Positions 31,960 through 41,081 of a stretch of 64,000 nucleotides of DNA are shown here, piece after piece; positions within the stretch are counted from its first letter, which is position 1, and every line of letters starts with the position of its first letter. A program made the translations under genes and the position numbers. The DNA is from Deltaproteobacteria bacterium (lineage in GTDB: Bacteria; Myxococcota_A; UBA9160; UBA6930). The notes beneath the pieces were generated by a model. It saw only the letters and a list, made by a program, of their open reading frames with translations, did no database searches and was not told the DNA's origin. The DNA is taken from the NCBI GenBank assembly GCA_028817435.1, contig JAPPPQ010000059.1, positions 62,001 through 126,000 of the forward strand, read 5' to 3'.

Positions 31960-32223
31960 CTACTCGCCCCCGCGCTGCACATAGTTCTTGACGAACTCCT
32001 CGGCGTTCTCCTCGAGCACTTCGTCAATCTCTTCCATCAACTCGTCCATTTCCTCTTTGAGCGCCTCGCCCTTCTTGGCGAGCTTTTGCGGCTTCGCCGC
32101 GCCCGGCTTGCCCTCCGGCTTGCCACCGGGCTTCTGCTTCTGCTGCGGTTGCTGCGAATCGGCGGCGGACCAGACCGCCGCGCCTGCGTCCCGGTTGCCG
32201 GGAATTGCCGTGTGCTGCTTCAT
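31960..32223 (-). CDS. pup: Prokaryotic ubiquitin-like protein Pup
   Basis: An 87-residue, highly charged, mostly disordered tag protein. The C-terminal part (about 48-76) is the coiled-coil-prone helix that binds Mpa, followed by EFVKNYVQRGGE. The last residue is Glu, so it is encoded in the ligation-ready form and does not need deamidation of a terminal Gln, unlike mycobacterial Pup ending in GGQ. It is longer than typical Pup (about 64), mainly through a Gln/Lys/Pro/Gly-rich N-terminal stretch (23-47). The ATG follows GGGGGAGG. Located between dop and prcB, the conserved position. Confidence 0.95.
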   Translation of the reverse strand: MKQHTAIPGNRDAGAAVWSAADSQQPQQKQKPGGKPEGKPGAAKPQKLAKKGEALKEEMDELMEEIDEVLEENAEEFVKNYVQRGGE

Positions 32224-32243
32224 GATTGCCTCCCCCTTCGGGA

Positions 32244-33728
32244 TCAGTTGCGAAGGTTAGCGACCAATTCGGCCGCGTTCTTTGAGCGCGCGAGCAGGCC
32301 CTGCACATGCGCCTTCGAGCCTTTGAGCGGCTCGGCCATCATCACGCGCTTGACCGGCTCATCCACAATGCCGAACGAGATCGAGTCCCAGTTTACGCCG
32401 AACACCTCGCTCCCGTATTTCTTGAGGCATTGCCCGCGAAAATAGGCCCGCGTGTCGCTGGGCGGCTCCGATACCGCCGTGCGAATCTCTTCGTCGCTGG
32501 TGATGCGCCGCACCAGGCCCTGCCGCAGCAGCAGTTGGTAGAGGCCGCGCTCCGGGCGCAGGTCGTGGTATTGCAGGTCCATCATTGCAACCTGCGGCGC
32601 GCCCCAATCGAGGCCGCGGCGCTCCATGAAGTGTTCGATCATGACCTTTTTCGCCACCCAGTCCAGGCGGTCCGAGAGTTCGTAGGGGTCGCGCTCAAGG
32701 GCGTCCAGCACCTCGCCCCAGTGCTGCAGGATTTCGGGCGCCCAGTCCGGCGCTTCTCCGCGCTGCGCGTAGCGTAGCGCCATTTCCAGAAACTCGCGCT
32801 GCAGCTGCAGGGCGCTGCGGCGGCCCCCGCCCGCCAGGTCGAGCTCAAGGCGCAGCGAGAGATCGTGGGAAACCGCCTTGATCGCCCGCACGGGGTCGCG
32901 CAGCGAGAGATCGCGGTCCATGGCGCCGTCCTCGATCATCGAGAGCAGCAGGGCCGTGGCGCCCTGGCGCAGCCAGATGGCGAATTCGCACATATTCGAA
33001 TCGCCGACGATGACATGCAGGCGCCGGTATTTCTCGCGGTCGGCGTGGGGCTCGTCGCGGGTGTTGATGATGGGCCGCTTCACCATGGTGTCCAGCGCCA
33101 CCTCGGTCTCGAAGAAATCGGCGCGCTGGGAGAGCTGGTAATCGCAGGGCTGCCCGCGGTTCTCGCTGCCCACCTTGCCCGCGCCGCAGAACAATTGCCG
33201 CGAGACGAAGAAGGGAATGAGCTGCTCGGTGATGCGCTTGAAGGAAGTGCGCCGGTCCATCAGGTAATTCTCGTGGGAGCCGTAGCTGCTGCCCTTGCGG
33301 TCGCTGTTGTTCTTGTGGATCAGAAGCTGCTTGCCATGCGGCAGCATGGCGCTGGCCGCGCGGCGCGAGAGATCGACGATGTGCTCGCCGGCCTTTTCGT
33401 GGATCACCAGGTCGCGCGGGTTGGTGACTTCCGGGCAGGAATACTCGGGGTGCGCGTGGTCCACATAGTAGCGCGCGCCGTTCACCAGAGTCTTGTTGCG
33501 GGCGATGTTCTCCTGCTGGTTGGGCGTGTATTTCTCGCCGTCCACCTGGAAGCCCCGGGCATCGGCCAGCGGATTCTCCTGGTCGTAGTCCCACAGAATT
33601 CTGGCGTCGTGGTCCTCGCGGTAGGCGTTCACCAACAACACGCAGCTTGCGATCGGGTCGAAATCCCGGTCGTTCTCGACGGTGATCCCGTATTCGATCT
33701 CCGTCCCCATGACCTTGGGAATTGCCAT
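32244..33728 (-). CDS. dop: Pup deamidase/depupylase Dop
   Basis: A PafA-related enzyme that removes Pup from conjugates and, where Pup ends in Gln, deamidates it. 494 residues. The N-terminus has MGTEIEYGI; NGARYYVDHAHPEYSCPE holds the predicted catalytic Asp90, and DARGFQVDGEKYTPNQQ corresponds to the Dop-specific loop that PafA lacks. Because this Pup ends in Glu, only depupylation (and perhaps Pup recycling) would be required. It starts 8 nt after mpa and ends 20 nt before pup. Confidence 0.96.
   Translation of the reverse strand: MAIPKVMGTEIEYGITVENDRDFDPIASCVLLVNAYREDHDARILWDYDQENPLADARGFQVDGEKYTPNQQENIARNKTLVNGARYYVDHAHPEYSCPEVTNPRDLVIHEKAGEHIVDLSRRAASAMLPHGKQLLIHKNNSDRKGSSYGSHENYLMDRRTSFKRITEQLIPFFVSRQLFCGAGKVGSENRGQPCDYQLSQRADFFETEVALDTMVKRPIINTRDEPHADREKYRRLHVIVGDSNMCEFAIWLRQGATALLLSMIEDGAMDRDLSLRDPVRAIKAVSHDLSLRLELDLAGGGRRSALQLQREFLEMALRYAQRGEAPDWAPEILQHWGEVLDALERDPYELSDRLDWVAKKVMIEHFMERRGLDWGAPQVAMMDLQYHDLRPERGLYQLLLRQGLVRRITSDEEIRTAVSEPPSDTRAYFRGQCLKKYGSEVFGVNWDSISFGIVDEPVKRVMMAEPLKGSKAHVQGLLARSKNAAELVANLRN
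32998..33068. repeat. 71-nt block identical to a block in pafA (copy in dop)
   Basis: Partner of 29779-29849 in the same orientation, about 3.2 kb apart. Synonymous sites are conserved as well as amino acids. Confidence 0.9.
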
Positions 33729-33736
33729 CAGCCGGC

Positions 33737-35533
33737 TCAGACGTAGTTCCTGCCCGAATCGACATTCTCGATGGACCGCTCCTTGCGGCTGATGCCGGTG
33801 ATCAGGGTGCGCACATTGATGATGCGCTCGCCCTTGCGGCCCGAGATGCGCGCCCAGTCGTCGGGGTTGGTGGTGTTCGGCAGGTCCTCGTTCTCCTTGA
33901 ACTCGTCCCGCACGGCCTGCTTCAGGTCTTCCAGGCGAATGCCGCGCTCGGCGTGGTCAATGAAGCGCTTCACCGCCATCTTCTTGGCGCGGGCCACGAT
34001 GTTCTCAATCATGGCGCCGCTGGAGAAATCCTTGAAGTAGAAAATCTCACGCTCGCCCTTGGCGTAGGTCACCTCCAGGAACTTGTTGTCCTCTTCCTGC
34101 GAATACATATCCTCGATGGTGTCGCGGATCATGCCGTCGGCGATCTTCGCCGGATCTGCGCCGTAGTGCTCCTGGGCCGAGTTGTGGAAGGGAAGGTCGC
34201 GCAGCAGATACTTGGTGAAGATTTCGTGGGCGGCCTCTTTGTCGGGCCGGTTCACCTTGACTTTGAGGTCGAGGCGTCCCGGGCGCAGCACCGCCGGGTC
34301 TATCAAATCCTGCCGGTTGCTTGCGCCAATCACGATCACATTCTTGAGCGACTCGACGCCGTCAATCTCCGAGAGGAACTGGGCGACCACCGTCGCTTCC
34401 ATATCGGACGAAACGCCCGAGCCGCGCATGCGGAACAGCGAGTCCATCTCGTCGAAGAAGATCACGACGGGCACATCTTCGCTGGCCTTTTCCCGCGCGC
34501 GCTTGAAGACCTCGCGGATCTTGTGCTCGGTTTCGCCCACATACTTGTTCAGCAGCTCCGGCCCCTTCACATTGAGAAAGTAGGCCGAGGTGTCGCGCCC
34601 GGTGCGTTCGGCGATGCGCCGGGCCAGCGAATTGGCCACGGCCTTGGCGATCAGCGTCTTGCCGCAGCCCGGCGGCCCGTAGAGCAAAATGCCCTTGGGC
34701 GGCGAGAGCTGGTGCTCGGCGAAGACATCCGGGTGCATATAGGGCAGCTCAATGGCGTCGCGCAAAATCTCCACCTGCTCGCCGAGGCCGCCGATGCGGT
34801 CGTAGGTGACATCGGGCACCTCTTCCAGCGCCACCTCTTCCACCGCCGATTTCGGCATCTTCTCGAAGGCGTATTGGGTGCGCGGATCCACCAGAATGTT
34901 GTCGCCCACCTTCAGAGTCTCGCGGCGCAACGGCTCCGAGAGCGTCACCACGCGCTCGTCATCGGTGTGGCCGAGCACCACGGCGCGGCCATCGGGCAGC
35001 AGATCCACCACCGAGTGGATTTCGCCGCGCCGCGTGAAGCCCGCGCCCTCAATCACATTGAATGCCTCGTTCAGCACGACGAGCTGCCCCTCTTCGAACA
35101 GGCTCGCGTCGCAATCGGGGTGCAGGTTGACGCGCATGCTCTTGCCGTCCACCACGATTTCGGCGCTGCCGTCCTTGTTGCTGTGCTGAAAGACGCCGTA
35201 GCTGTTGGGCGGCGCGCAGAGCTTGTCCACCTCTCCCTTCAGCAGCTCGACCTGCTGCTTTGCCGATTGCATGGCGGCGATCAGCTTCTCGTTCTGCCGT
35301 TCGGCGTCGCCGAGCTGGTCGCGCATCAAGTTGCAGCGGCGGCGCAGCGCCTCGTGGCTCGAAAGCACGCTGTCGAGGCGGCGGCGGAATTCGGGCGAGG
35401 AGCTGCCGAAGAAGTGCAGCGCCTCGCGCAGATCCTCGACTTCGTCCTGCAGCGTGCGCGCCAGCGCGCGGTCCGCTTCGTCCTTTGCCTTGGCAAAGGG
35501 CCGGTGTGTGGAATCGGAATCGAACTTGCTCAT
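33737..35533 (-). CDS. mpa: Proteasome-associated AAA ATPase Mpa/ARC
   Basis: Hexameric unfoldase that recognises Pup and threads pupylated proteins into the 20S core. 598 residues: an N-terminal coiled coil (about 22-108) that binds Pup, tandem OB-type domains (110-230), and an AAA+ module with Walker A GPPGCGKT (286-293), Walker B FFDEMDS and the arginine-finger segment DPAVLRPGRLD. The C-terminus is Asn-Tyr-Val, a hydrophobic-Tyr-X tail like the QYL of mycobacterial Mpa that docks into the alpha ring. The ATG at 35533 follows GGGGGGAAG. It is the first gene of the operon, 169 nt after lolA. Confidence 0.96.
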   Translation of the reverse strand: MSKFDSDSTHRPFAKAKDEADRALARTLQDEVEDLREALHFFGSSSPEFRRRLDSVLSSHEALRRRCNLMRDQLGDAERQNEKLIAAMQSAKQQVELLKGEVDKLCAPPNSYGVFQHSNKDGSAEIVVDGKSMRVNLHPDCDASLFEEGQLVVLNEAFNVIEGAGFTRRGEIHSVVDLLPDGRAVVLGHTDDERVVTLSEPLRRETLKVGDNILVDPRTQYAFEKMPKSAVEEVALEEVPDVTYDRIGGLGEQVEILRDAIELPYMHPDVFAEHQLSPPKGILLYGPPGCGKTLIAKAVANSLARRIAERTGRDTSAYFLNVKGPELLNKYVGETEHKIREVFKRAREKASEDVPVVIFFDEMDSLFRMRGSGVSSDMEATVVAQFLSEIDGVESLKNVIVIGASNRQDLIDPAVLRPGRLDLKVKVNRPDKEAAHEIFTKYLLRDLPFHNSAQEHYGADPAKIADGMIRDTIEDMYSQEEDNKFLEVTYAKGEREIFYFKDFSSGAMIENIVARAKKMAVKRFIDHAERGIRLEDLKQAVRDEFKENEDLPNTTNPDDWARISGRKGERIINVRTLITGISRKERSIENVDSGRNYV

Positions 35534-35702
35534 CGGCTTCCCCCCGGTTGCAGTTGCACTTGGCGCCGGCCGCGCAGCACGCGGTTGCCGAGGGGGTGCG
35601 GATGGCGGGGCGCAAAAGCCCGCAGCCACCCGCCGGCAGGCCGGCTGAGAATCGAAAAGCCTCCGCTGCGCATCGCGTTCCCGATTGCGCGAAAGTAACA
35701 CA

Positions 35703-36446
35703 TCAGCGCGGAAACCGCAGCAGGCGCTCGCCAGGCGCGGGCGCGTAGTGGAAGAGCTCGGGAGCGGGATCCTGGTTCACAGCCACGCCGCGCAGCGCCG
35801 TGCGCGTGATGTTGCCGAGCACATCGGCGAGGGCCACGCCCTGCACCTCGCCGCTTTCGGCGGCGACCTGCAGCTCAATGCGCTCGTAGTGGGCGGCTTC
35901 GCGCGGCGCGAGAATCAGCCGCACGGTGACGCCGCCGCAGCCTTCGGCGCTGGCCTCGAAGGCATCGGCAATGCGCCCGCCGCCCACCAGCACCTGCAGC
36001 GCCGTGCCGGCCAAAAAGCCGCCTTCGGCGCGCAGCACCTGCACCTCTTTCGCCACGGGGTCCGCAATCCACAGCGTTTCGCCGTCGCTCACCACCAGGC
36101 TCGGCGCGGGGCGCTCGTAGCGGAAGTGCAAGCGCCCGCTGCGCGTAATGACCAAGCGCCCGCTCGACAGCGAAGGCGCGCCGGGCATTGCCGCGCTGTG
36201 GCTGCTCTGCTCGAAATCGGCGGAGAGATCGCGCACCGCGCGATAGCGCTGCTCGACCCGCGCGGCGATCTGCGCGGCGCAGCCCGCGCCCGCCGCGTTG
36301 ACTGCGCCGCCCGCAGGGCTTGCCGCAGCGTCTGCGGCCGCGCCCGCGCCCACTGCGCCGCTTGCCTCCGCCGCGGCGATTCCCGCGCCAGACGCCGCCA
36401 GCGCGGCGGCCAGCACTGCGCTGCGCGCCCTAGCCCACATCGCCAT
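35703..36446 (-). CDS. lolA: Outer-membrane lipoprotein carrier protein LolA
   Basis: Periplasmic chaperone that carries lipoproteins from LolCDE to LolB. 247 residues: signal peptide, an unusual Ala/Gly-rich spacer (about 27-55), then the LolA fold with RYRAVRDLSADFEQ, SGRLVITRSGRLHFRYERP and WIADPVAKEVQVLR. Its start overlaps the end of ftsK by 17 nt, the usual ftsK-lolA arrangement of proteobacteria. It marks the cell as Gram-negative and is contiguous with the proteasome operon. A GC-rich stem (35632-35645) without a U tract follows. Confidence 0.9.
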   Translation of the reverse strand: MAMWARARSAVLAAALAASGAGIAAAEASGAVGAGAAADAAASPAGGAVNAAGAGCAAQIAARVEQRYRAVRDLSADFEQSSHSAAMPGAPSLSSGRLVITRSGRLHFRYERPAPSLVVSDGETLWIADPVAKEVQVLRAEGGFLAGTALQVLVGGGRIADAFEASAEGCGGVTVRLILAPREAAHYERIELQVAAESGEVQGVALADVLGNITRTALRGVAVNQDPAPELFHYAPAPGERLLRFPR

Positions 36447-38883
36447 TGGCGTGCACCGCCTGCACGAAAATCTCGCGCCCCTTGGTTCCGATTTGCGGGC
36501 CGACGATGCCCTCCTGCTCCATCTGTTCGATCATGCGCGCGGCGCGGTTGTAGCCCACCTTGAGGCGCCGCTGAATGTAGGAGATGGAGGCGTTGCGGCT
36601 CTCGGCGACGATCTGCACGGCCATGTCGTAGTGCGGATCGGTGTCTTCGGGGCGCGCCTCCCGGGCGTCGCTCTCTTCTTCCAGGCGCAGCAGCGCTTCG
36701 TCGAACTCGGGCTTTCCCTGATCGCGCAGGTGCGCAACCAGCGCGGAGACCTCGCGCTCGGTCACAAAAGAGCCGTGCAGCCGCTGCAGCTTGGAAACGC
36801 CGGGCGGCAGAAACAGCATATCGCCCATGCCGAGCAGATGCTCCGCGCCGCCCTGGTCGAGAATGGTGCGCGAATCGGTGCGCGAGGAAACCTGGAAGGA
36901 GATGCGCGCCGGGAAGTTCGCCTTGATGATGCCGGTGAGCACATCCACGCTGGGCCGCTGCGTCGCCAGCACCAGGTGAATGCCGGCGGCCCGCGCCATT
37001 TGCGCCAGGCGCTGCAGGCTCTCCTCCACATCGCGCGCCGAAACCACCATCAGGTCGGCGAGTTCGTCTATCACCACCACAATGTAGGGCAGCCGCTGGT
37101 ATTCAATTTCGCGCCCGCGCTCTTCGCCGGGCCGCGCCTTCAATTCGAAGCAGCGCTCTCCCGCGGCCAGGGCTTCGTCCACCCGGCTGTTGAACTGGGA
37201 AATGTTGCGCACGCCCAGCGCCGCCATCATCTGGTAGCGCTCTTCCATCTTCTTGACGATGCCCTGCAGGGCGGCCGAGGCGCGCTTCGGGTTGGTGACC
37301 ACCTCGGCGATCAGGTGCGGAATGCCGTCGTAGATGGAGAGTTCGAGCAGCTTCGGATCCACCAGCAGCAGCTTCACATCGCCGGGCTCGGCGCGGCACA
37401 AAATGGAGCAGAGCAGCGAGTTCAGAAACACGCTCTTGCCGGTGCCGGTGGCGCCGGCCACCAGCAAATGCGGCATGGCGGCCAGGTCGGCCTCCACGGG
37501 ATTGCCGAAAATGTCCTTGCCCAGCGCCATGGTCAGCCGCGACGGGCTGTGCCGGAAGCCCCGCGACTCCAGCAGGTCGCGGATATAGACCACCTCGCGC
37601 TCGGGGTTCGGCACCTCAATGCCCACCACGCTCTTGCCCGGTATCGGCGCGATGATGCGGATGGAAAGCGCGCGCAGCGCCAGCGCCAGATCGTCGGACA
37701 GGTTGGTGATGCGGTTCACCTTCACCCCCGGCGCGGGCTCGAACTCATACATGGTAATGACCGGGCCGGGGTGCACCGTGACCACGCGCCCGTTCACGCC
37801 GAAATCCGCGAGCTTCTTCTCGAGAATGCGCGAGTTCATGAGCAGGCTCTCGCGGTCGTAGTTGCGCGCGCCCTCGGGCGCGGCCTGGAAAATCTCCTCC
37901 GGATCCGGCGGCGCGTAGGGGCCGCTGCTGGCGGATTCGCGGAAGGCGAAGGTGTCCTGCGCCAGCGGCTGCTCGCTGCGCTGCCGCGCGTGATCCACAA
38001 TGTCCGGCGCTGCCGCGCCGCTGCGACGCGCGCCGGGGCGCAACGGCACCGGGGCCTCGGCGCTGGCCGGCGCTGCCGGCTCCGCCTGCGCCGTGCCGGC
38101 GGCACGGGCGGCCGCGGCCCGCTCGGCTGCGGCGCGGGCTGCGGCCTCGCGCTCTGCCCGCAGTGCCCGCTGCCGCCGGGCGCGCTGTGCGCGCCAAACA
38201 CCTAGGGCGGCCTGTGCCTGGGCCGCGCCTTTGCGCAGCAGGGACAGCCCGCCGCCCGCAATTCCGGCAACGCCGGTCAGCAGCCAGCCCGCCGCCCGCC
38301 CCACGGCCAGCCCGCCACGCCCCAGGGCGTGAAGGGCCGCGCCCGGCGCGACGCCGGCCAGGCTCAGCGCGCCCACCAGCAGGGCCAGCGCATTCAGCAG
38401 CAGCGCGCCGGGGCCGGAGAGCAGCCCGCGCTGGGCCTCGGCCAGCAGCGCGCCCAGTGCGCCGCCGCTGGCCCAGGCGAAGCGCCCTGGGGCAATGCCA
38501 TCTACCAGCGCCGGCAGCGAGGTGAGGCTCAGCAGCAGCAGCGCCGCGCCCACCCAGAAGCGGGGCGGGGGGCGCAGCCGCCGTCCGCCCAGCAGCAGCC
38601 ACAGCCCCGCCGCCAGCGCGCCCAGCACCGGAATGGCGGCACCCACGCCCACCGCGCTGAGCAGCAGCGCGGCGATGCTGGCCCCGGCCGGCCCGGCGGC
38701 GTTGCGCACCGGCGCAGAGAAATCGAAGGCCGGATCTGCCGCGTCGTAGCTCCACAGCGCCAGCCCCGAAAGCAGGGCGAGGGCCAGCAGCCCGAGGCCC
38801 AGCCCCTCGGCCGCCGCGACGCGAGCCGTCATGGAGATTGCGCGGCCCCGCTGCGGGCGCGCGCGCGCCTTGCGCTTGCTCAT
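36430..38883 (-). CDS. ftsK: DNA translocase FtsK
   Basis: Septal DNA pump for chromosome dimer resolution. 817 residues: four predicted membrane segments in the first 200 residues, a linker rich in Ala/Arg/Pro, the RecA-like motor with Walker A GATGTGKS and the Walker B region LLLVDPKLLELS, then a C-terminal gamma winged-helix domain (SISYIQRRLKVGYNRAARMIEQME) that reads KOPS sites. The linker is short compared with E. coli FtsK (1329 residues). The ATG at 38883 follows GAGGGG; upstream in-frame codons look like leader sequence. Confidence 0.95.
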   Translation of the reverse strand: MSKRKARARPQRGRAISMTARVAAAEGLGLGLLALALLSGLALWSYDAADPAFDFSAPVRNAAGPAGASIAALLLSAVGVGAAIPVLGALAAGLWLLLGGRRLRPPPRFWVGAALLLLSLTSLPALVDGIAPGRFAWASGGALGALLAEAQRGLLSGPGALLLNALALLVGALSLAGVAPGAALHALGRGGLAVGRAAGWLLTGVAGIAGGGLSLLRKGAAQAQAALGVWRAQRARRQRALRAEREAAARAAAERAAAARAAGTAQAEPAAPASAEAPVPLRPGARRSGAAAPDIVDHARQRSEQPLAQDTFAFRESASSGPYAPPDPEEIFQAAPEGARNYDRESLLMNSRILEKKLADFGVNGRVVTVHPGPVITMYEFEPAPGVKVNRITNLSDDLALALRALSIRIIAPIPGKSVVGIEVPNPEREVVYIRDLLESRGFRHSPSRLTMALGKDIFGNPVEADLAAMPHLLVAGATGTGKSVFLNSLLCSILCRAEPGDVKLLLVDPKLLELSIYDGIPHLIAEVVTNPKRASAALQGIVKKMEERYQMMAALGVRNISQFNSRVDEALAAGERCFELKARPGEERGREIEYQRLPYIVVVIDELADLMVVSARDVEESLQRLAQMARAAGIHLVLATQRPSVDVLTGIIKANFPARISFQVSSRTDSRTILDQGGAEHLLGMGDMLFLPPGVSKLQRLHGSFVTEREVSALVAHLRDQGKPEFDEALLRLEEESDAREARPEDTDPHYDMAVQIVAESRNASISYIQRRLKVGYNRAARMIEQMEQEGIVGPQIGTKGREIFVQAVHANGDVG

Positions 38884-38972
38884 TGGAACGCCCCTCACCC
38901 CCCCCGGGCCGGGCTTTCTGCCGGGCGCAGCATACGCAAAAGCCGCCGGGGGCACCACAGGGCCGCGCGGCT

Positions 38973-39707
38973 TCAGCGCGGCGGCAGCGGAAAATCGCGG
39001 TCGAAGCCGGCCTCAATGGCGGCGCGCACTTTGGCCTTCAGGGCGTGGCGATCGCCGGGGCCGAGGCCGGCGCTGGGGATCGGCTCGCCGTAGACGATCT
39101 TCAGCACGCCTGGGCGCACCCGCAGCGCGTGCCGCGGCGCCAGCTCGAAGCTGCCGGAGACGCTGACCGGCACAATGGGCGCTTGCGCCTCAATGGCCAG
39201 GTGGAAGCCGCCGCTCTTGAGCTCGCCCAGCGAGCCATCGTGGCTGCGCGTGCCCTCGGGAAACAAGACGACATTTGCGCCGCCGCGCACCCGCTGCGCC
39301 GCGCGGCGCAGGCTCCCAATGGCGCGCAGGCGGTTGCCGCGGTCAATTACAATCTGGTCCGAGGCGGCCAGCGCCCAGCCGAAGAAGGGGATGAAGAGCA
39401 GCTCCTTTTTGGCGATGAAGCGCCAGGAGAAGGGCAGGGTCAGCACCAGAGCGCCGGCGTCGAGCAGGCTCTGGTGGTTGGCCATGAAGATGGCGGGCTG
39501 CGCGGCGGCGGCGCGCTCCACGCCCTCGGCCACCACGCGCAGACCGCAGGTGGCGAAAATCCAGCGCATCCAGCGGCGCGCGCACCACACAATGGCCTCG
39601 CCGCTGAACAGCGCCCCCACGGCGGCTATCGGCCCCCAGAATGCCGTGTAGAGGGCGATCAGGGCGAGGCGCAGGAAGTTCAGCACGGCGTTGTCCCCGC
39701 GCGGCAT
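38973..39707 (-). CDS. plsC: 1-acyl-sn-glycerol-3-phosphate acyltransferase
   Basis: Makes phosphatidic acid from lysophosphatidic acid at the inner membrane. 244 residues from the ATG at 39707. The HX4D motif (NHQSLLD, His78 and Asp83) and the FPEGTRS motif (146-152) are both present, with VPVSVSGS downstream. One or two N-terminal hydrophobic segments. It starts 7 nt after the upstream membrane-protein gene, so the two are co-transcribed. Confidence 0.92.
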   Translation of the reverse strand: MPRGDNAVLNFLRLALIALYTAFWGPIAAVGALFSGEAIVWCARRWMRWIFATCGLRVVAEGVERAAAAQPAIFMANHQSLLDAGALVLTLPFSWRFIAKKELLFIPFFGWALAASDQIVIDRGNRLRAIGSLRRAAQRVRGGANVVLFPEGTRSHDGSLGELKSGGFHLAIEAQAPIVPVSVSGSFELAPRHALRVRPGVLKIVYGEPIPSAGLGPGDRHALKAKVRAAIEAGFDRDFPLPPR

Positions 39708-39714
39708 GGCGCTG

Positions 39715-40464
39715 CTAGGGCGCGGCGTCTGCAGCGCCGCCGGATTCTGCGCCGCCCGCAATGAGCTCGTAAGAGGCGGCGGCGACGGCGATGGCGAAGG
39801 GCACGCCGAAGAAGATCAGCGGCAAAAGGAGCAGCGCGGTGCACAGCACGCCGATCAGAAACAGCGCGAGGATGACGCCGAGCAGCGGCCAGAAGACGGG
39901 ATCGGGGCCGGTGAGCCGCCAGGAGGTGGCGTAGCTCTCAATGACGCCGAGCCGGCGGCGGGGATCCACGCACAGCAGATAAATGAGATAGAAGCGGACG
40001 GCCAGCACCACGCCCACGGGAATCAGCAGCAGAAACAGGGGAGAGGGGCCCAGCAGCACCGGCGCGGAGACGAGCAGCAGCGGCGCCGTGCCCAGCGCGC
40101 CAATGCCCACCAGCGGCCCATAGCGCTCGGAGAAGCCGGCGAACAGCGTGCCGAGCGGCGGAGATTCTCCGCGGATGTGCCGCAGCGCCAGCAGCAGCAA
40201 GCCCGCAAGGAGCGGGGCGATGAAGAGCACGTTGAGCGCCATGTCAATAGACGAATTGAACAGCAGGAATGCGATGGTGAAATCGTCCGGCTCCATGGCG
40301 ACGCCGGGCGCTTGGGGGGACAGGGCCAGCCGCGAGAGATTTGCCACGGTGGAGACGGCGAACCATGCGAACAGGAACACCACCGACGCGCCCAGCAGCG
40401 CGCCATAGCGGGAGCGGAAGGTCTGCCAGCCCAACGCAAAGGCGGCCTGGAAACTGAAGTGCAT
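39715..40464 (-). CDS. Multi-pass membrane protein (BPSS1780-like)
   Basis: A 249-residue hydrophobic protein with about six membrane segments. N-terminus MHFSFQAAFALGWQTFRSRYG and the later RFYLIYLLCVDPRRRLGVIESYATSW resemble the BPSS1780/DUF975-type glycerophosphoryl-membrane proteins, whose function is not established. It is paired with plsC (7-nt gap), which would fit a membrane-lipid role; that is only context. The family assignment is tentative. Confidence 0.6.
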   Translation of the reverse strand: MHFSFQAAFALGWQTFRSRYGALLGASVVFLFAWFAVSTVANLSRLALSPQAPGVAMEPDDFTIAFLLFNSSIDMALNVLFIAPLLAGLLLLALRHIRGESPPLGTLFAGFSERYGPLVGIGALGTAPLLLVSAPVLLGPSPLFLLLIPVGVVLAVRFYLIYLLCVDPRRRLGVIESYATSWRLTGPDPVFWPLLGVILALFLIGVLCTALLLLPLIFFGVPFAIAVAAASYELIAGGAESGGAADAAP

Positions 40465-40523
40465 GGCGGCTCCTCCTGCTGCGCCGCGGCGCTGCGGCCC
40501 CGCAGCCTATCACGCCGCGCCCC

Positions 40524-40552
40524 TTGACGCAGCGGGCGAGGCGTCCGACGAT
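40524..40552 (+). promoter_or_regulatory. ssb promoter
   Basis: TTGACG (40524-40529), 17-nt spacer, GACGAT (40547-40552). Leader of about 45 nt with AGGAG before the ATG at 40606. Confidence 0.45.
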
Positions 40553-40605
40553 AAGCGCACGCCGCCCATGCCGGGCGGCGCGCGAAAGCCACAGGAGCAC
40601 CCCCC

Positions 40606-41049
40606 ATGGCAGCCGGAGTCAACAAGGCGATCCTCATCGGCAATCTCGGGCGCGATCCGGAGCTGCGCCACACGCAGAGCGGGCAGCCGGTCTGCGACTT
40701 CTCCCTGGCCACCAGCGAATCCTGGAACCGCAAGGACGGCAGCGGGCGCGAGGAGAAGACCGAATGGCACCGCATCGTGGCCTGGGGGCGCACCGCGGAG
40801 CTCTGCGCCCAGTATCTGTCGAAGGGCCGCACCGCCTATGTCGAAGGCCGCCTGCAAACCCGGGAATGGGAGAACCGCGAGGGGCAGAAGCAGCGCACCA
40901 CGGAAATCGTCGCTTACACCGTGAAGTTCCTCGGCGGCCCGCGCGGCAGCGGCTCCCGGGACTCTGGCGGCGGGGACGACTTCGGCGAGGGCGGCGGCGA
41001 AACCTCCCGGGATTCCGGCGACGAGCCCCGCGAGGACATTCCCTTCTGA
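40606..41049 (+). CDS. ssb: Single-stranded DNA-binding protein
   Basis: Protects ssDNA in replication, repair and recombination and recruits partners. 147 residues with one OB fold: [16 protein letters not shown], the [16 protein letters not shown] strand pair and [15 protein letters not shown]. An acidic Gly/Ser-rich tail ends in EDIPF, the partner-binding tip normally written DDIPF. The tail is short (about 35 residues). Confidence 0.96.
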   Translation: MAAGVNKAILIGNLGRDPELRHTQSGQPVCDFSLATSESWNRKDGSGREEKTEWHRIVAWGRTAELCAQYLSKGRTAYVEGRLQTREWENREGQKQRTTEIVAYTVKFLGGPRGSGSRDSGGGDDFGEGGGETSRDSGDEPREDIPF

Positions 41050-41081
41050 ACGCGGCCCCGCCGGCCACCCGCCGCCGCCGC

